From Agaricus subrufescens (lineage: Eukaryota; Basidiomycota; Agaricomycetes; Agaricales; Agaricaceae): a stretch of 64,000 nt of DNA. The notes under the pieces were generated by a model that had not been told where the DNA came from, did not search any database, and saw only the letters and a program-made list of their open reading frames with translations. Both the position numbers and the translations under genes were made by a program. The stretch covers positions 372,001-436,000 of the forward strand of contig CM057058.1 in NCBI GenBank assembly GCA_029945375.1. Direction: 5' to 3'. This document shows, piece by piece, positions 29,395 through 41,942 of this stretch; within the stretch, counting starts at the first letter, position 1, and every line of letters begins with the position of its first letter.

Positions 29395-30870
29395 CAATCA
29401 CAGTACAGTATAATAGTACTAGGTATCACAGTACTGAGAAGGGGAAAGACGCTTCATGGACAGAGTGGACAGTTGGGGGCAGTATCATAGTACTACTGCT
29501 GTCAAGAGAAGGAGAGTACTACAATACTCTCGGTAATATATCACTACTGCTGCCAAGAGAAGGAGAGTGGGGCAGTATCATAGTACTACTGCTGTCAAGA
29601 GAAGGAGAGTACTACAATACTTACGGTAATATAGTACCACTGACCCCAAGGAGACGAGAGTACCAAGATACTCTAGGCCTTGAAGGACTGCAGTATCGTA
29701 GTACTGTGGCCTCAAGGGGGCGAGAGTATCAAGATACTCTCAGCCTCAGAGACAACAGTATCATAGTACCGTCGACCTCAAGGAGACGAGAGTACCAAGA
29801 TACTCTAGGCCTTGAAGGACCGCAGTATCGTAGTACTGTGGCCTCAAGGGAGCGAGAGTATCAAGATACTCTCAGCCTCAGAGACAACAGTATCATAGTA
29901 CCGTCGACCTCAAGGAGACGAGAGTACCAAGATACTCTAGGCCTTGAAGGACCACAGTATCATAGTACTGTGGCCTCAAGGGGGTGAGAGTATCAAGATA
30001 CTCTCAGCCTCAGAGACAACAGTATCATAGTACCGCCGACCTCAAGGAGATGAGAGTACCAAGATACGCTTGGCCTCAAAGGACGGCAGTAGTATAGTAC
30101 TGTGGGCTCAAGGGAGTGAGAGTATCACGATACTCTCCGTTTCAGGGACAGCAGTATTATAGCACTGCTAACCTCAAGGGAACGAGAGTACCACGATACT
30201 CCCAGCCTCAAGGGACACAGTATTATAGCACTGTCAGTCTCAACCAAAGAGAGTATCCTGATACCCTCAGCCTTGGCGGGACAGCAGTATTATATTACTA
30301 CTGGCCCCAATGAAGAAGAGTATCCTGATACTTCCGGCCACTGAGGACAACAGTATCAATACTCTCAGTGTCGAGGCATAACAGTACTATAGTACCGCTG
30401 CCCTCAAGGGAGTGAGAGTACTAAGATACCCTCAGCCTCAAGGGACCACGGTATCATAGAACCGCCAGCCTCAAGGAGACAAGAGTATTGCGATACTCTC
30501 GACAGCAGTATTGTAGTACCACAGGCCTTGAGGGAAGAACAGTATCATCATACGCTTGGCAGTAGAGGGATAGCAGTATTATAGTACTGCGGCCTCAAGG
30601 GAATGAGAGGATCTTGATACTCCAGGTACTGAGGACGACAGTATTGAGATACTCTCAGCCTCAGCTGAGGACGGCAGTATTATAGTTCTGCCACTGTCAA
30701 TGGAACGAGAGTATCAAGGTACTCTCGGGTGAAGAGGGACGACAGTATTATTGTACTGCCAACCTCAAGGGACCAAGAGTATCAAGATACTCTCTGGCAC
30801 TGAGGATTACAGTACCACGATAGACTTGTCCTCACACGGGCAGCAATATTATAGTGCTGTTGCCTTCAAG
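29395..30870. repeat. Left array of alternating palindromes
   Basis: Roughly every 30 bp a palindrome occurs, alternating between type A (like CAGTATCATAGTACTG) and type B (like GAGAGTATCAAGATACTCTC), with spacers rich in CCTCAAGGGA. A 126-bp higher-order unit repeats about three times at 29640-30050 and creates a spurious long ORF. The array lies just inside the left terminal block, mirrored by 43425-44750. Likely a multi-site protein-binding subterminal region, or hairpin-forming RNA if transcribed. Confidence 0.85.
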
Positions 30871-31194
30871 GTGTTTAAAACTTAGTTAATTCGTGCACCG
30901 TTCCAGTCTGATACACTCGCTGCCCTGAGTAGAGGCATAGAATAATATTGCCATGCTTTGTCATTCTTTGACTGAGAAATAAGTTAAAACCTTTTCCATG
31001 GAGCGGTGGCGGGTACAGAGTCACACTCAAAGTTCCAAAACATATAGCATCAATTTGATTGAAAACATTACTGCCGATGCAGTACATGATGCTGTCTCAT
31101 TCTACACAACTATATCCTAAGCTACTAGTAAGTAAAAATAGCAAGCGAACTTTGAGTGCGAATATAATAAGAGGTGAATAAAACTACGCACATT

Positions 31195-33409
31195 TCAAAT
31201 CCACTCATATTCAAACTCCTCCTCTTGGACCGGAAAGTGGGTGTCTAGCATCATGTCTTGTCCAATCAATTCCCAGTAACGACGTGCACAGAAATTCACC
31301 ACTTTCTTCATCACCTCAGCCTCATTTCGATTCTCTTCTTCTGCATCACTGGACCCCGTGAACATATCCTCGACAGTATAACCAAACTTAGACTTGAGAA
31401 ATTGTAGAATGAATAATACTTCACGGGGACTGAACGCCTTGTGCTTGTGCAGGCCTTCAACGATCACCTTACCATTGATCCTGCTTCTAGCTTGCCAGGT
31501 CTTCCACATGACGAAACCAGCTAGCGCAACCTTTTCATGACAACCACAATGGAAATGGTGAGGAGGGCAGGGAATGCCGGTTTTTGCATTGCGGTTCTGG
31601 TTTCGGGGCAAGGGGGTTCCCCAAATTCGGACAGGCCCCTCAAGGTTGTCAACATGTGACACGATTTTCCGGTTTAGGACGGTATGAGGGATGCAAAGAT
31701 AATTACCACAGTGATTTGATAGTAGTTCAGTAGTGAGATGATAATCTGCTGTGGCGACATCGGGAAGGTAGTCAGGGTCAAAGCGGATGAGGTCGATACC
31801 GGGGGGGAATGCTGGACGTTCTTCCCTGGACCTTGCATCAAGCCAAGCCATAGCAAACTGCCTGTGAGTGGCTTAACTTCAAGTCAGTCTCGAGTAGGAA
31901 GATTTCCAGGATTTTAGATGATACCTTCATCAGCCAACTTGCCACGCTGCTTATCCAAATGGGTAGCCTTGCGAGAGGCCTTGGCCATGGAGTAGTCAGT
32001 CGCATGATAATCGTCTATATGGGGTTATTTTTATGACTCCACATCCATTGACTGCCACGAACTCACTTTCTGTATGGCCCCGATCCGAGCTAGGGTCCTC
32101 CTCATTCTCCACACCCTGAATCTGATTCGACGCCCCTATACCTTCCGTCACCCTTGGACCCTTCTTCAAACCTTTTCCTTTCAAGATCGCAGTCGCTGTC
32201 ATTTGACCACCTTGACCAGCACCTTCACATGTTTTACCCTTGGATTCCGGGTTGCTTGCGGATGATTCAGGATGACCAGCAATAGGAGCATTAGTGGTCA
32301 CCACTTTCAGAAGTTTGGTCTTCTCTGCCGGCCCACGCTCTTCGCCATCCTCGTAAAAAATATCAGAATCCCCCATATCAGAATCCTCCGAGATTTCTTG
32401 GTATTTTGTTTCTGAGACCGGTAATTAGCATAAGCACCACAAGTTGTAAGCAATTTACTTTTCTTGGGGCAGGGGCCTGCGGTAAATCTACTTTCAAACA
32501 ACTCTTGCTGAAGTTCTGTTTCTATAATTGGAGATTAGTATCAAAATGATATCAAATCATGGACCCACTTACTGTCATTTAAGGTCATGAGGTTCATATT
32601 GATATCCTTATCTACTGAATCATCCTCGTCCTCTTCGCTACGATCAATGTGCTTCAATGAGACGAGGTGCTGATCAGAAACAGGCAACGGTTGTATAGTC
32701 TGAACGGCTTTGGGCTTGACAGGGGTGGTAAGTCCGGGAGGGGACGAAGGTTCATCAACACTATTAGGAGGAATAGTAGAACCACCTGCCATGGCCAAGT
32801 TTTCGCCTGACAAGGTACATGATTTCGGAGTTAGAAAGTGAACAACTTGAGAGAATTGACGCTCTCACCAGTTGCAGGCGGCAAGTCCGTAGACAGGTTG
32901 GTATCTTCCGAACCTTCACCGGCGTTGACCTGGCAATGATGAATTGGATTATTAGCGCACGAAATATGCATTACACGTAAGGCTTACCATTGATTGCGGT
33001 CCATGGACATGCAAAGCGTCCGGTACAGCTTGTTGGTGCAATAACTGTAGGGGTAAATCGTCAGTAGCTGGAGCTCCAATGCGAATCAATCTTACCAAGG
33101 CCTCGTTGAGCCTCTTCTCTGCATTGCTGTGTCGAAGCTTCGCTCCCTTGATCAAACCGTGCAATCTGGACATCCTGGCTGGAAAGGGTATCATTAAAGA
33201 ATGAAAATTGAGTTAAAACATCAAAGTTTACCACTGGAGGCTGGACGAAGGGCCCCTGCACGTTTAGCGACCTCGAGGTTGGCTTTTTCGGCCTCAAAGC
33301 AGGCCAATTCCGTAAGAGCTTCGTCTACTTTGTGCTGAAGAGAGGCGATTTCTACAAAAATTTTAGTATCAAGATCCTTGCAGTGGTTTATCGACTTATG
33401 GTCAGTCAT
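31195..33409 (-). CDS. KDZ passenger gene A, multi-exon, unassigned
   Basis: Minus-strand gene starting at ATG 33407-33409 (MTDHKSINHCKD). Exons 33232-33409, 33096-33178, 32988-33044, 32869-32929, 32573-32806, 32459-32521, 32067-32396 and 31925-32014 join in phase. The last exon, 31195 to about 31865, holds an intact 218-residue frame (MAWLDARSREERPAF... to stop), but the junction needs a weak donor (GTTGGC) and is uncertain; it could be a separate gene. N-terminus is a coiled coil (LQHKVDEALTELACFEAEKA), the middle acidic and disordered, the C-terminus has a Cys/His cluster (CPPHHFHCGCHEKVAL) and a helical domain ending EEEFEYEWI. No family recognised. Confidence 0.6.
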
Positions 33410-33534
33410 GTTCCGTCAATAAAACAGTTTGCGGACCACAGAAAACTTCAGCCGTGATTATATATCGTTTGTCGCTCCATGTCAGGGGGTTTGAACTTGG
33501 CTTACTACTCTGCGACTGGCAGAGACGATATTGC

Positions 33535-34170
33535 AATTCTGAGCATATGGAGAATATTATAATTCTCCGCTTGGCTACTTGAATCAGAACTGTAGTATTC
33601 TGGAAGCCACGGGGTCAATGTGTGACCGGCTAAGATGCGAAACATTTCAGCCGAATTTCCACTGGCTACTGAATAGACATACATATTTTGTGAACGTGCG
33701 GATGTTAATGCTTTATCGAGAATATAGCATTCTTCCAATTCTCCACTTGGCAATTTGACCCAGAACTGCAGTATTCTGGAAGCCACAAAGTCAATATGAA
33801 ACCGGCTAGAAAGCAAAGTGTTTCAGCCGAATTTCAACTGGCTACTAACTAGAGATTATACGTACTTGTGACCGTGTGTGAGTTAGTACTCTATCGGGAG
33901 CACAGGCACGATTCATTTCTCCACTTGGCAAATTGACTCAGAACTGCGGCATTCTGGAAGCCTTGAGGTCAATATGTCACTAGCTGAAACGTTCAGCTGA
34001 ATTTCCGCTGGATACTGATAGGAGAGATACGCACCTTGGAAAGTCTTAGTGAGAGTATGGACAATAGTCCGATTCTCCAATTGGCAAGATGACTCAGAAC
34101 AGCGGTATTCTGGAAGCCACGGGCTCAACACGTTTTCCGCCGACTACTGATAGGAGACATACGTACCTTG
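33535..34170. repeat. Diverged tandem repeat, about 155-180 bp period
   Basis: Four diverged units marked by TTCTCC(A/G)CTTGG at 33563, 33739, 33917 and 34073, each followed by CAGAACTG and TATTCTGGAAGCC and then TTTCAGCCGAATTTC. Upstream of passenger gene A. Not coding. Confidence 0.8.
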
Positions 34171-35685
34171 AGGTTATGTAGTTCTTGTTGGGACTGCCGA
34201 ATGTAAGAAAGTTATGAAGTGACCTCTGGCAACGTAGAGCCATGTGTGGCCCATCATCTAGAATAGGGGAGGCTCTCTAGAGGCGTAGCACAAATGTTCA
34301 TGACTTCCTGACGACGGAAATTGAAGGGGAGGGAAGGGTATCAGGCAGGGGTAGTACTAGGGTACTGTACCCTTGTTCCATTCTTATATCCCGTGAATAT
34401 CTTCGTCGTGATAGGGGTTGGAATGGGTACAGGGTAAGGGACCATGCACGTTGCAAATAGGGATGAAATGACTAATGTTTGCCGTTATTTGCTAACTCCC
34501 TCACATTCGACATGCTCGTCCTCGTCAGCCAGCACTATTGCTCTAGCAGCCACCTGGGTTTCTTCATCATGGCTCGACATTCTTTCAGCCAGCACCAATA
34601 TTGAAGGACCCCTTCATTCAGGCATACTCCGATTGATCAAGGGCGATCACCTGTAAACGTGAGCCAGAATTCCCATAGTATCCCCGCAAAGGCCCTCAGA
34701 TATTCAATCAGTCCCCTATCAATAGTACCATTCAAGATATATAGAGTAACCGAAACGTTTTTTCACTCCTTAGTTGCTTCCCCTCTGCTGTCTTCAACCA
34801 TCATTGATGTTGAACTTGATCTATTGCCGAGCGCCCGTGGTATGCGACGAGTGATACAAAGATTTTGGGTAAGTCGGCCCCGGGCAAGAGGCTGGCAACT
34901 CCCTTCATTCCACATCGGACATCTGACAGCACGATGCAAAGGTTGGTGGTTGGCGTAAGCCGGCTGCATCCATCTGCTCAACACCTATTCCAGCGGCAAC
35001 GATGGACAGGTACCAGCAGTGGAATATCTCACTGTGAGACTTGGGAACCGGGGGCTCTGTTGATCTTACGATCATCCTTTTCGGCCGCACTTGTTTTTTT
35101 TTTTTTGGCTTGCATTTGTTCCACACAAGGTAAGTCGTTCTTCTTTACATGATAATGTACCTGAGCTCCATTGATACAGGGCTCTCATACCCACTTCTCA
35201 TTCGGCTCTTTGCCAAAAGGTATGTACTTCCTATTTCTATTTCTAGCAGTAGTTCTTACGCAGTCAACTTCTTGCGCTGACATGGTTTTTTGTCTTTCCG
35301 TATTCCCCGTGAGCGCTGTTTAAGGCTGAACGTTTACACTAAATTTGTCCGCTGTATAGGTCCTACTTTTTGTCGTGTTGTCATACTATCAAGCGTCATA
35401 TGCAACCTTTGCATTTCGGTGATCGACCAAAGGTGCGTAGCTTCCTCTATCTCTTGTCATGGAATTTTTGTGCTGATGGTGCTTATCTTCTTACTTGATT
35501 TTGATGGTCCCCATCCACATTGGTATGCTTTGTCGTAACGTTTTGTATGGTACGCTTTGCCAGCAATTTCTATTTCAGATCAGTGGTTATTCAGACTCTA
35601 CATACCAGTTAAGTCACTCCGTTTATGTTAGGCAGTCTTTTGAAACAAACGTTGCATATAGATGCTGCCTGTACTTTTCACCATC
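34171..35685. other. Unassigned interior of the KDZ element
   Basis: No supported gene on either strand. ORFs of up to 99 codons here lack recognisable features. A T-run lies at 35094-35106. Confidence 0.4.
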
Positions 35686-35909
35686 GGAGCTATTACTGCA
35701 TAGGACAACTACCAAAGAATCACGTAGTTAAGTGGTTTATAATAAGCGCATCAGATTGCGTGATCTGTAATAATGACCTTTAGATAATATCTTGTTTGGA
35801 GCAACTACTGCATAGGTCGACTACTAAACAATCGTGTAGTTAAGTGGTTTATAATAAGCCCTTCAGATTATGTGATCTCTAATAATGACCTTTAGATGAT
35901 ATCTTGTAA
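35686..35909. repeat. Two-copy tandem repeat, 112 bp
   Basis: Units 35686-35797 and 35798-35909 share TAGTTAAGTGGTTTATAATA and TAATAATGACCTTTAGAT, with about ten differences. Confidence 0.85.
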
Positions 35910-36744
35910 AATCCGTTCACCCGCCCACTTATTCTCTTATGTAGACGTTCTAATTAGACTTAGCATGTAGATTGGTGGAGGATCCCCGCCCATCTACATT
36001 CTAAGTCATTGTAGATACTTTTTATTCACCTTTATAATAATGTTCTGTCTAGAATAATCATAGCGCTACATACAATCGTTCGTCTGTGTATCACATTATA
36101 TCAATATGTATATGCTTGCGTCAGGTTACTGTCACAGGGTTAGGGTTTGATTATCACAAGGTAGTCACGACACAGTGCTTCACACCGGTGATGCGCTTCA
36201 TGAACACCGTCCTCGCTGAGGGGCCAATATGGAGGATGTGCTCATCCTGGAGAACGTATACTTGTCTTTGAGACTAGCCACTTAGAAGAAATATTGAGGC
36301 CAATCAAGTCGTCTCAACGTTGAGAGTCACAGGAAAGGGTGTGTACTCAACACCGTCTCTAGCTTTAGCTACCACCATATTATTCCAACAAGTCATCGTC
36401 GGAAACAGGCTCGCAGCGATGTCGGGTCTGATGGAAAGGTGGGCAACGTCGCTGCAATGGAAAGGTGGTGTACACAATAGTTCGACTTTGAGAGTGTGGA
36501 CTCGTCATTGAGACTAGTCACAGGTAAGAGTATAGCCCTCATAAATGCTACTCAAGATTGCTTCTAACTTAGCTCACTCTGTCTTTAGTGTCTTAATCAT
36601 TTTAACATCTTTGACTACGAGATGATCGCACCAACCAGGATGCATAGTTGAATGAATATATTGCCAGCCATTGTCTGAAATTAGCTCATAGCTGCATTGG
36701 ATCTGAACGGAAGAGAGTATATACAATTAAAAGTCATATGTATG
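35910..36744. other. Unassigned interior of the KDZ element
   Basis: No supported gene. Short open stretches around 36170-36530 (ACGTATACTTGTCTTTGAGA and GTGTGGACTCGTCATTGAGA) look like related short segments. Confidence 0.35.
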
Positions 36745-37110
36745 GACGCTCCGAGTATGTCTATGAAGCATTTAATGCAAGACTTGATAGACACTACTCA
36801 GTCCTATTTTTAAAGTCAAGATAATTCAAGCAGACCCATCTGTTAAGGCTCCCCGCATGGCCACCTTCCTTTATTCAAGAGCCATGGCATTTGCGTATGT
36901 CTCTCAAGTTAAGTAGAGAATAAAATAATATGTCTGTCGAGCATTTAATACACGACTACAGTGATAGAACGCTCCAGCACCGCTCAGTCCCAGTTTTAAA
37001 GTCAAGATAATCCAAGCAGACTCGTCTGTAAAGGTTCCCCGCATGGCCATCTTTCTTTAATCAAGAGCCATTGTATTCGCGTACATCTTCCAACTAAATA
37101 GGGAATAAAA
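36745..37110. repeat. Two-copy tandem repeat, about 186 bp
   Basis: Units near 36745-36928 and 36929-37110 share AAAGTCAAGATAAT, CCCCGCATGGCCA and GAATAAAATA, with about 15% differences. Confidence 0.8.
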
Positions 37111-37434
37111 TATTCCAAACTGATTGCTCTGGCTCGGCCACTGACAGTCCCGGTAAAGGCGACATTGTTAAGTTGGTCCTTTTCTTCATTTTAGTCTGAT
37201 TCAGGGATGAAGGGCACGCTTATTCAGGGTACGTGATAAGGCACCTTAGGCAAAACACTTGATATTGAACAACGAGCTCTGCTAGTTACTACGCTCTGCA
37301 CTGCAATGTACACTATTCCTCAGGGATTCCAATTCAGCTAGTAGTGTCTGATTGGCGCTTTGGTAAGCCGCCAGCATGGCTTCCGTACTTGCAACAACAG
37401 CCTCTCTTTCTACTAACTTTGCTTCAGCCTCTGC

Positions 37435-38636
37435 TCACGCCTTCTCTGAAGCCTCTAAATTTTGTGCGAGAGCGAATGTTGTTGATCGTTTGGCGAGCAC
37501 CAACTGAGTCATAAGAGTTTGAAATTGATTCACGAAATCAGCACACTGATCCAATGCATCTCGCCTCATGCGCTCAGAGGCAAAATGGATCGAGGCCGAC
37601 GACCCAGTAGCCTGCTGCGCTAGGATAAGTACATAAGCATCCGTCTCGAGCGCCAGCCTTTCCACCTGGCAGGTAATGTATGTCACAACCAGTGTATGAG
37701 GCTCAATAAATGAATGTCCTTACGCGGGAAATGATCGATGGCAATTTGCGGTTGTATCTGGTAGTTGCGGACGAGGCATCAGTGATTGGCCTTTGTTTCT
37801 CGTTCTGCCGTACTATCCCTATTCAACGTTAGCTCATCATTCTGGAGTACAGGGTCGGGAACGGACTGTAAACCATGTTACCCCTCATCACACCATCGAC
37901 GATGCCATACTTGATGGCCTTCTGCCCCACCGTTAACCTCTTACCTCCCCCTTGCCGTGAATCTTCATCTTGAGCTCCCCCTTCGTTCTCAGTCTCATCC
38001 ACCTCGGGCATTGAGCCGGTGCCCGTTGCTTGAGACTGCTCCATAACCAACAAAGCCGGATCAATGGCAGTGTGGATATCCGCAGTGGCAGCGCTGGGTG
38101 ATGGCAACCCTGCCTCCGTTACTGCCCGATTACCCCTATCATGGTCCATTGACATGCCGTGCGGAGCCACATGTGTCTTGGGGTGTATCATTTTGGTAAG
38201 CGATAACAGCACTCAAGGTAGCATGAGATTGGCATACCGAATCTTCTTCTGGGTGTGCGTGCGGGAGGATAGAATCATTGCAGTCCGCGGGGGGATTCTC
38301 CTGTGTCAGTGTAGAACGCTTAGCTTTGAATACATAATGCAGAGGCATACTCGTACAAATTGGGAAGCAGTGCTGGTTGGTAAAACCGTCAAACCACCCA
38401 AACCAACCTCAGCTTGACTCTAATAAGACGATATATAAATTAGGATGTTACGTAGCACGGTCACAACGCACCTCAGCATTGGGCACAACCCCCCGTCGTT
38501 TTGAGCACCCACACATCGACTTCAATGGATAGTTTGGGCATTTGTGACACCTTCTCAGTGCCCGGACAGGTGTTACTCCAGCGGATTGTGTGGATCGCGG
38601 TCGTTGACTTGTCCTCCTATTTTGAGTGGGAGCCAT
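37435..38636 (-). CDS. KDZ passenger gene B, multi-exon, unassigned
   Basis: Minus-strand gene from MAPTQNRRTSQRPRS (ATG about 38634-38636) to TGA at 37435-37437. Exon 1 ends ...VVPNAE before GTGCGT. Later exons encode SQAEVGLGGL, ENPPADCNDS, THVAPHGMSM... through KRLTVGQKAIKYG, a short IVRQNEKQRP exon, and a helical C-terminus (VERLALETDAYVLILAQQA... to NLEASEKA). Phases fit with introns of about 50-60 nt. The N-terminus is basic with a small Cys cluster (CHKCPNYPLKSMCGCSKR), the centre acidic, the end a probable coiled coil. It diverges from the transposase over about 135 bp. No known family. Confidence 0.6.
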
Positions 38637-38771
38637 GGTGGAATCTAATGGCAACTTGAGTTAGAAATCTTTTTCGAAGGTTACCTGCTTTGTAAACAAT
38701 GTCCAGTACAAGGATACTATGGCTTTGGTAGGGTTGTACACGTTGAGATTGTTGAGCTTGTCTTACATCAC

Positions 38772-41700
38772 ATGCCTCGCCTCCAACGTCCTCGCCCTCG
38801 GACTCCTCCTCCTGGTACTCATATCGCGCTCCAGCGCCCTCTTGATGCACTCAGTAGCGATGGAGCGCAACCAGACACTGTGCGAAAGGCAATGCCCAAC
38901 CCCTCACCCCAGAAAAAGAGACGTCTCCAGGTGTCCATACGTTTGAAGCACCTGTCAAAGCTGCGAGAGTCCTCCAGCCAGGCTAGGTCGTCAGAGAACA
39001 ATCCTGGGCTAGATAGACTGTTTCCTGAATCCCATACCAATTGTGAAGATGATGCAGTCGGTCTTCAAGGGTTCCTCCAGCTGAGTTGGGATGAGACGGA
39101 CACCATGCTGTTCGACTTCGAAGGCGCACTGCCGCTACCAGATCACATGGGCTCTAGCGATGCCTATGAATTGTTTGCAGAAGCTGTGATGACCGATGCA
39201 ATTCCCTTCTTTCAATTGGGTCTGGAGCTCTATGTTGTCACTGGATGGGATCCTAAGGCGGCAAAAAGAACAGTGAGTAGGCTTACCTCAGGAATCCAGA
39301 GTGCAATAACCTCCCATTCTGATTGCTTCGACCCTAGCACCACTGGTATCATGTTCAAATGGATCGACGTGAGACAGGCAACATGTTTCCTGTCTGTTAT
39401 TGCCCCAGTGCGAAAGACCACGAAACATGCGTTCATCAGCATTACCTTACTGAAGAGGGGCCTTTAAATAGCTTGTTCCCTGAAGGTTCGTCCTCGTTGT
39501 TTTCGATGCTGACACATTTTCATTAGATTCCAAAGGTCCGATAGAGCCGGTGATACTGTTCTGGAGAGATACTGTGGAAGATGGCTGGATCAATCTCTTT
39601 TCCGTTTGCGTGGAGGGCCTCCCTTCTATGGCAAAAAACAGAGTAGTAGTGACATATGTGGGTGCCAACACAGGGTTCGGCAGCTGGAAGTGCTCGCGAG
39701 ACGGGATCAACCACTGCGCTCATATATCGAAGTGCCAAGTTTACCTCGGACAACTTCTCATGGCAAATTATGAGAATAGTGATTATAGTATGGCAATAGC
39801 AGGTGATGTGATGAGACCAGTGTTATGAAGCCTCGCTAAACGTTCATCTTAGAACAAGTTTCCGTCAACTCGTTGGCTCCTAAGGGCAGCCAACGATGTA
39901 TTTCTTACCTACCTATCATGGTGCCTGATTGGGCGCGCATACCAACTGATTGCGCACATTATGAAGAACCTCCTCCCGTACAAAGCGTTGCCAACCCGAT
40001 ATTACTCAAAAAGGAAGGGCGGTGCAGTTGCGGCCACCCCTTTGACCCGGACTTAGATGTGTTCGAAAAGGCATGCACTGTATATATGTTACTTCGACCC
40101 CTCCCTACTCAAATTCAACTGCAGAAGTGTCCTAATTGCCAATCTATTCGTTATTCCAGCAAAGCTGTTGGCCCTGATTGTCGTGAACTAGGGATTTTCA
40201 ATTACAACAACTCTCTGTTGTTTTCTCATGACCTGCTAGACGAATACACATCCGCCTTCACTTCATCAGAAACACCCTTCAGCGCGTGGATCAAGCTTGT
40301 CGTGAGAAGATACCGTAAATGGTCGAGGCCTGCATCCCCGCAGTTTGTAGAGGAATCTATATTCAGGAAAGTATGGTTCGGGTACGTTGATTTGCTAGAC
40401 TTGTCTAAAGATATGATATGTCCCCAATGTGGGCTGACTCCTGAGGCCGTAATCTGGGATGGAGTTACTTTAGCATACAGCAAGAAGCAACTCCTAGATA
40501 CAATCTATCCGCCAACATCTAAGCATCACAATGCTATCATATGGGACCGGCGCTATCCCAAGAACCAATCATTCATCGAAAATGTCCGCCTAAGGAAACT
40601 ACTCTCTTCGATTATGGATGCACCGCTTTCTCTTCAGAATATATTCAGTGTAAGTCTTTCAACCCGAGCATTTGTTATGATTTCACACATACCTTGTAGG
40701 CGGTGGTTGACAAGACACTTGATGTACATGTCATCGACACGACAATTCAAAAATTACGTGATATCGAGGAAGCAATTCAACTTACTAGCGAAAAATGCCC
40801 CGGTCTACACAATCTCCTGGTCAGGTACTATGGCCTTCCGCATCTTAAAGCAAACGGAGAGCCAGCGGTAGAGATCAGAAAATTCTTTTCTCAGGTAAGT
40901 TTGCTTTTATTGATGGCATGCATGGCGTTTACAACCTCAAAACATGAAAGGTAGCAACAAACGAGTTGTGCCTGCAGGTAATTAATCGACCTGCATTGAA
41001 AGCTCTGCAGTCGTTTCTTGAGGCACCTTCGCAAACCACCTTGCTCCGACTTTCCCCAATACCTTGCCTATATCACCTAGCCATTCACCAGCGGACGCAA
41101 CAGAAGCAGTTCTCTTTGGAATTGCTGGAAGCCTTTCAATGGGTGAACACACGAGTTGAAGACGTGCTTCGCGTGTCTATAGCTCACGACCATTCCCTCC
41201 CGATTCAGATTGATCCCGATACTGTTGTTGATGGTGGTTGGAAAAAGGTATGCTTCGACGATTTCTCTTGTGATGTCTATGCCCTGACCTACATCAATAG
41301 AGTGGTTGCAAATACAGCTTACCACAAGTACATCACCGACCGCAGTACCCTAATATGCCGAGTGATATTTCAAGGGAACCAAAAGAGCGAGGGGGGTCTT
41401 GTAACAAATTCTACGGTGAATATGGTGAAAACAAATTAACGGGAGGGATAATGGCCGTCTGGTGCACCCATAGCATTTGCTATGGGTTCCACTTCATTCC
41501 GGAAAGTGAGGGCCGAAACGACGTCTTCTCGGCTCTTGTTACCCGGTGGCCTAAGGCTCCCAAGCTGGTGATCTATGACTTCGCATGTCAATTGGCCCCA
41601 TACTGCTGAGCCAGAGAACCTGATTTTTTTGCGGACACGACTTTTCTCATAGACGACTTCCATGCACTGGGACATACTCGGTGCTCCACAGCCTTTTTCC

Positions 41701-41882
41701 TCAAAACCCATGTTCAGACGCAGCCCGTACTTGGTAGGATAAACTCCAGTGCTGCGGAGTGTGGAAATGGCGGACTTTCTAAGATCCGGAAGTCCCTTCG
41801 ATATATGGGGCAGGATCGAGCAATACTGTACACATCAGTATTTCTCTCGATTTGGAATCGCCTCAAGATTTTGAGAATGTAA
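38772..41882 (+). pseudogene. KDZ transposase, six exons, with 3' lesions
   Basis: Kyakuja-Dileera-Zisupton type transposase. Exons 38772-39272, 39338-39485, 39527-39802, 39853-40649, 40700-40894 and 40951-41882 join in phase up to about 41375. The protein starts basic, carries Cys clusters (CYCPSAKDHETC; CSCGHPFDPD; CPNCQS; CPQCGLTPEA) resembling the CxC clusters fused to KDZ transposases, then GWKKVCFDDFSC and ALTYINRVVANTAYHKYI, then the catalytic part: GGIMAVWCTHSICYGFH, IYDFACQL, FLIDDFHALGH and SSAAECGNGGL. Near 41375 one base is missing (restoring a G in GGG links the frames) and TGA 41607-41609 interrupts APYC/AREPDFF. Either recently inactivated or a sequencing error at the G run. 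Confidence 0.88.
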
Positions 41883-41942
41883 TAGTATATATTGATTACA
41901 TCAGTCAACACTCAGTAACGAAATTTGAAACTTATGTCATTA

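Noticed and set aside
29364..29987. 207-codon ORF with repeating REYQDTLGLEGPQ units
   Set aside because: It lies within the palindrome array whose 126-bp unit is a multiple of three; the frame is a by-product of the DNA repeat.
29395..30870. CRISPR-like regular repeats
   Set aside because: Two alternating palindromes with diverged, repeated spacers in a fungal genome; spacers are not unique and no cas genes exist here.
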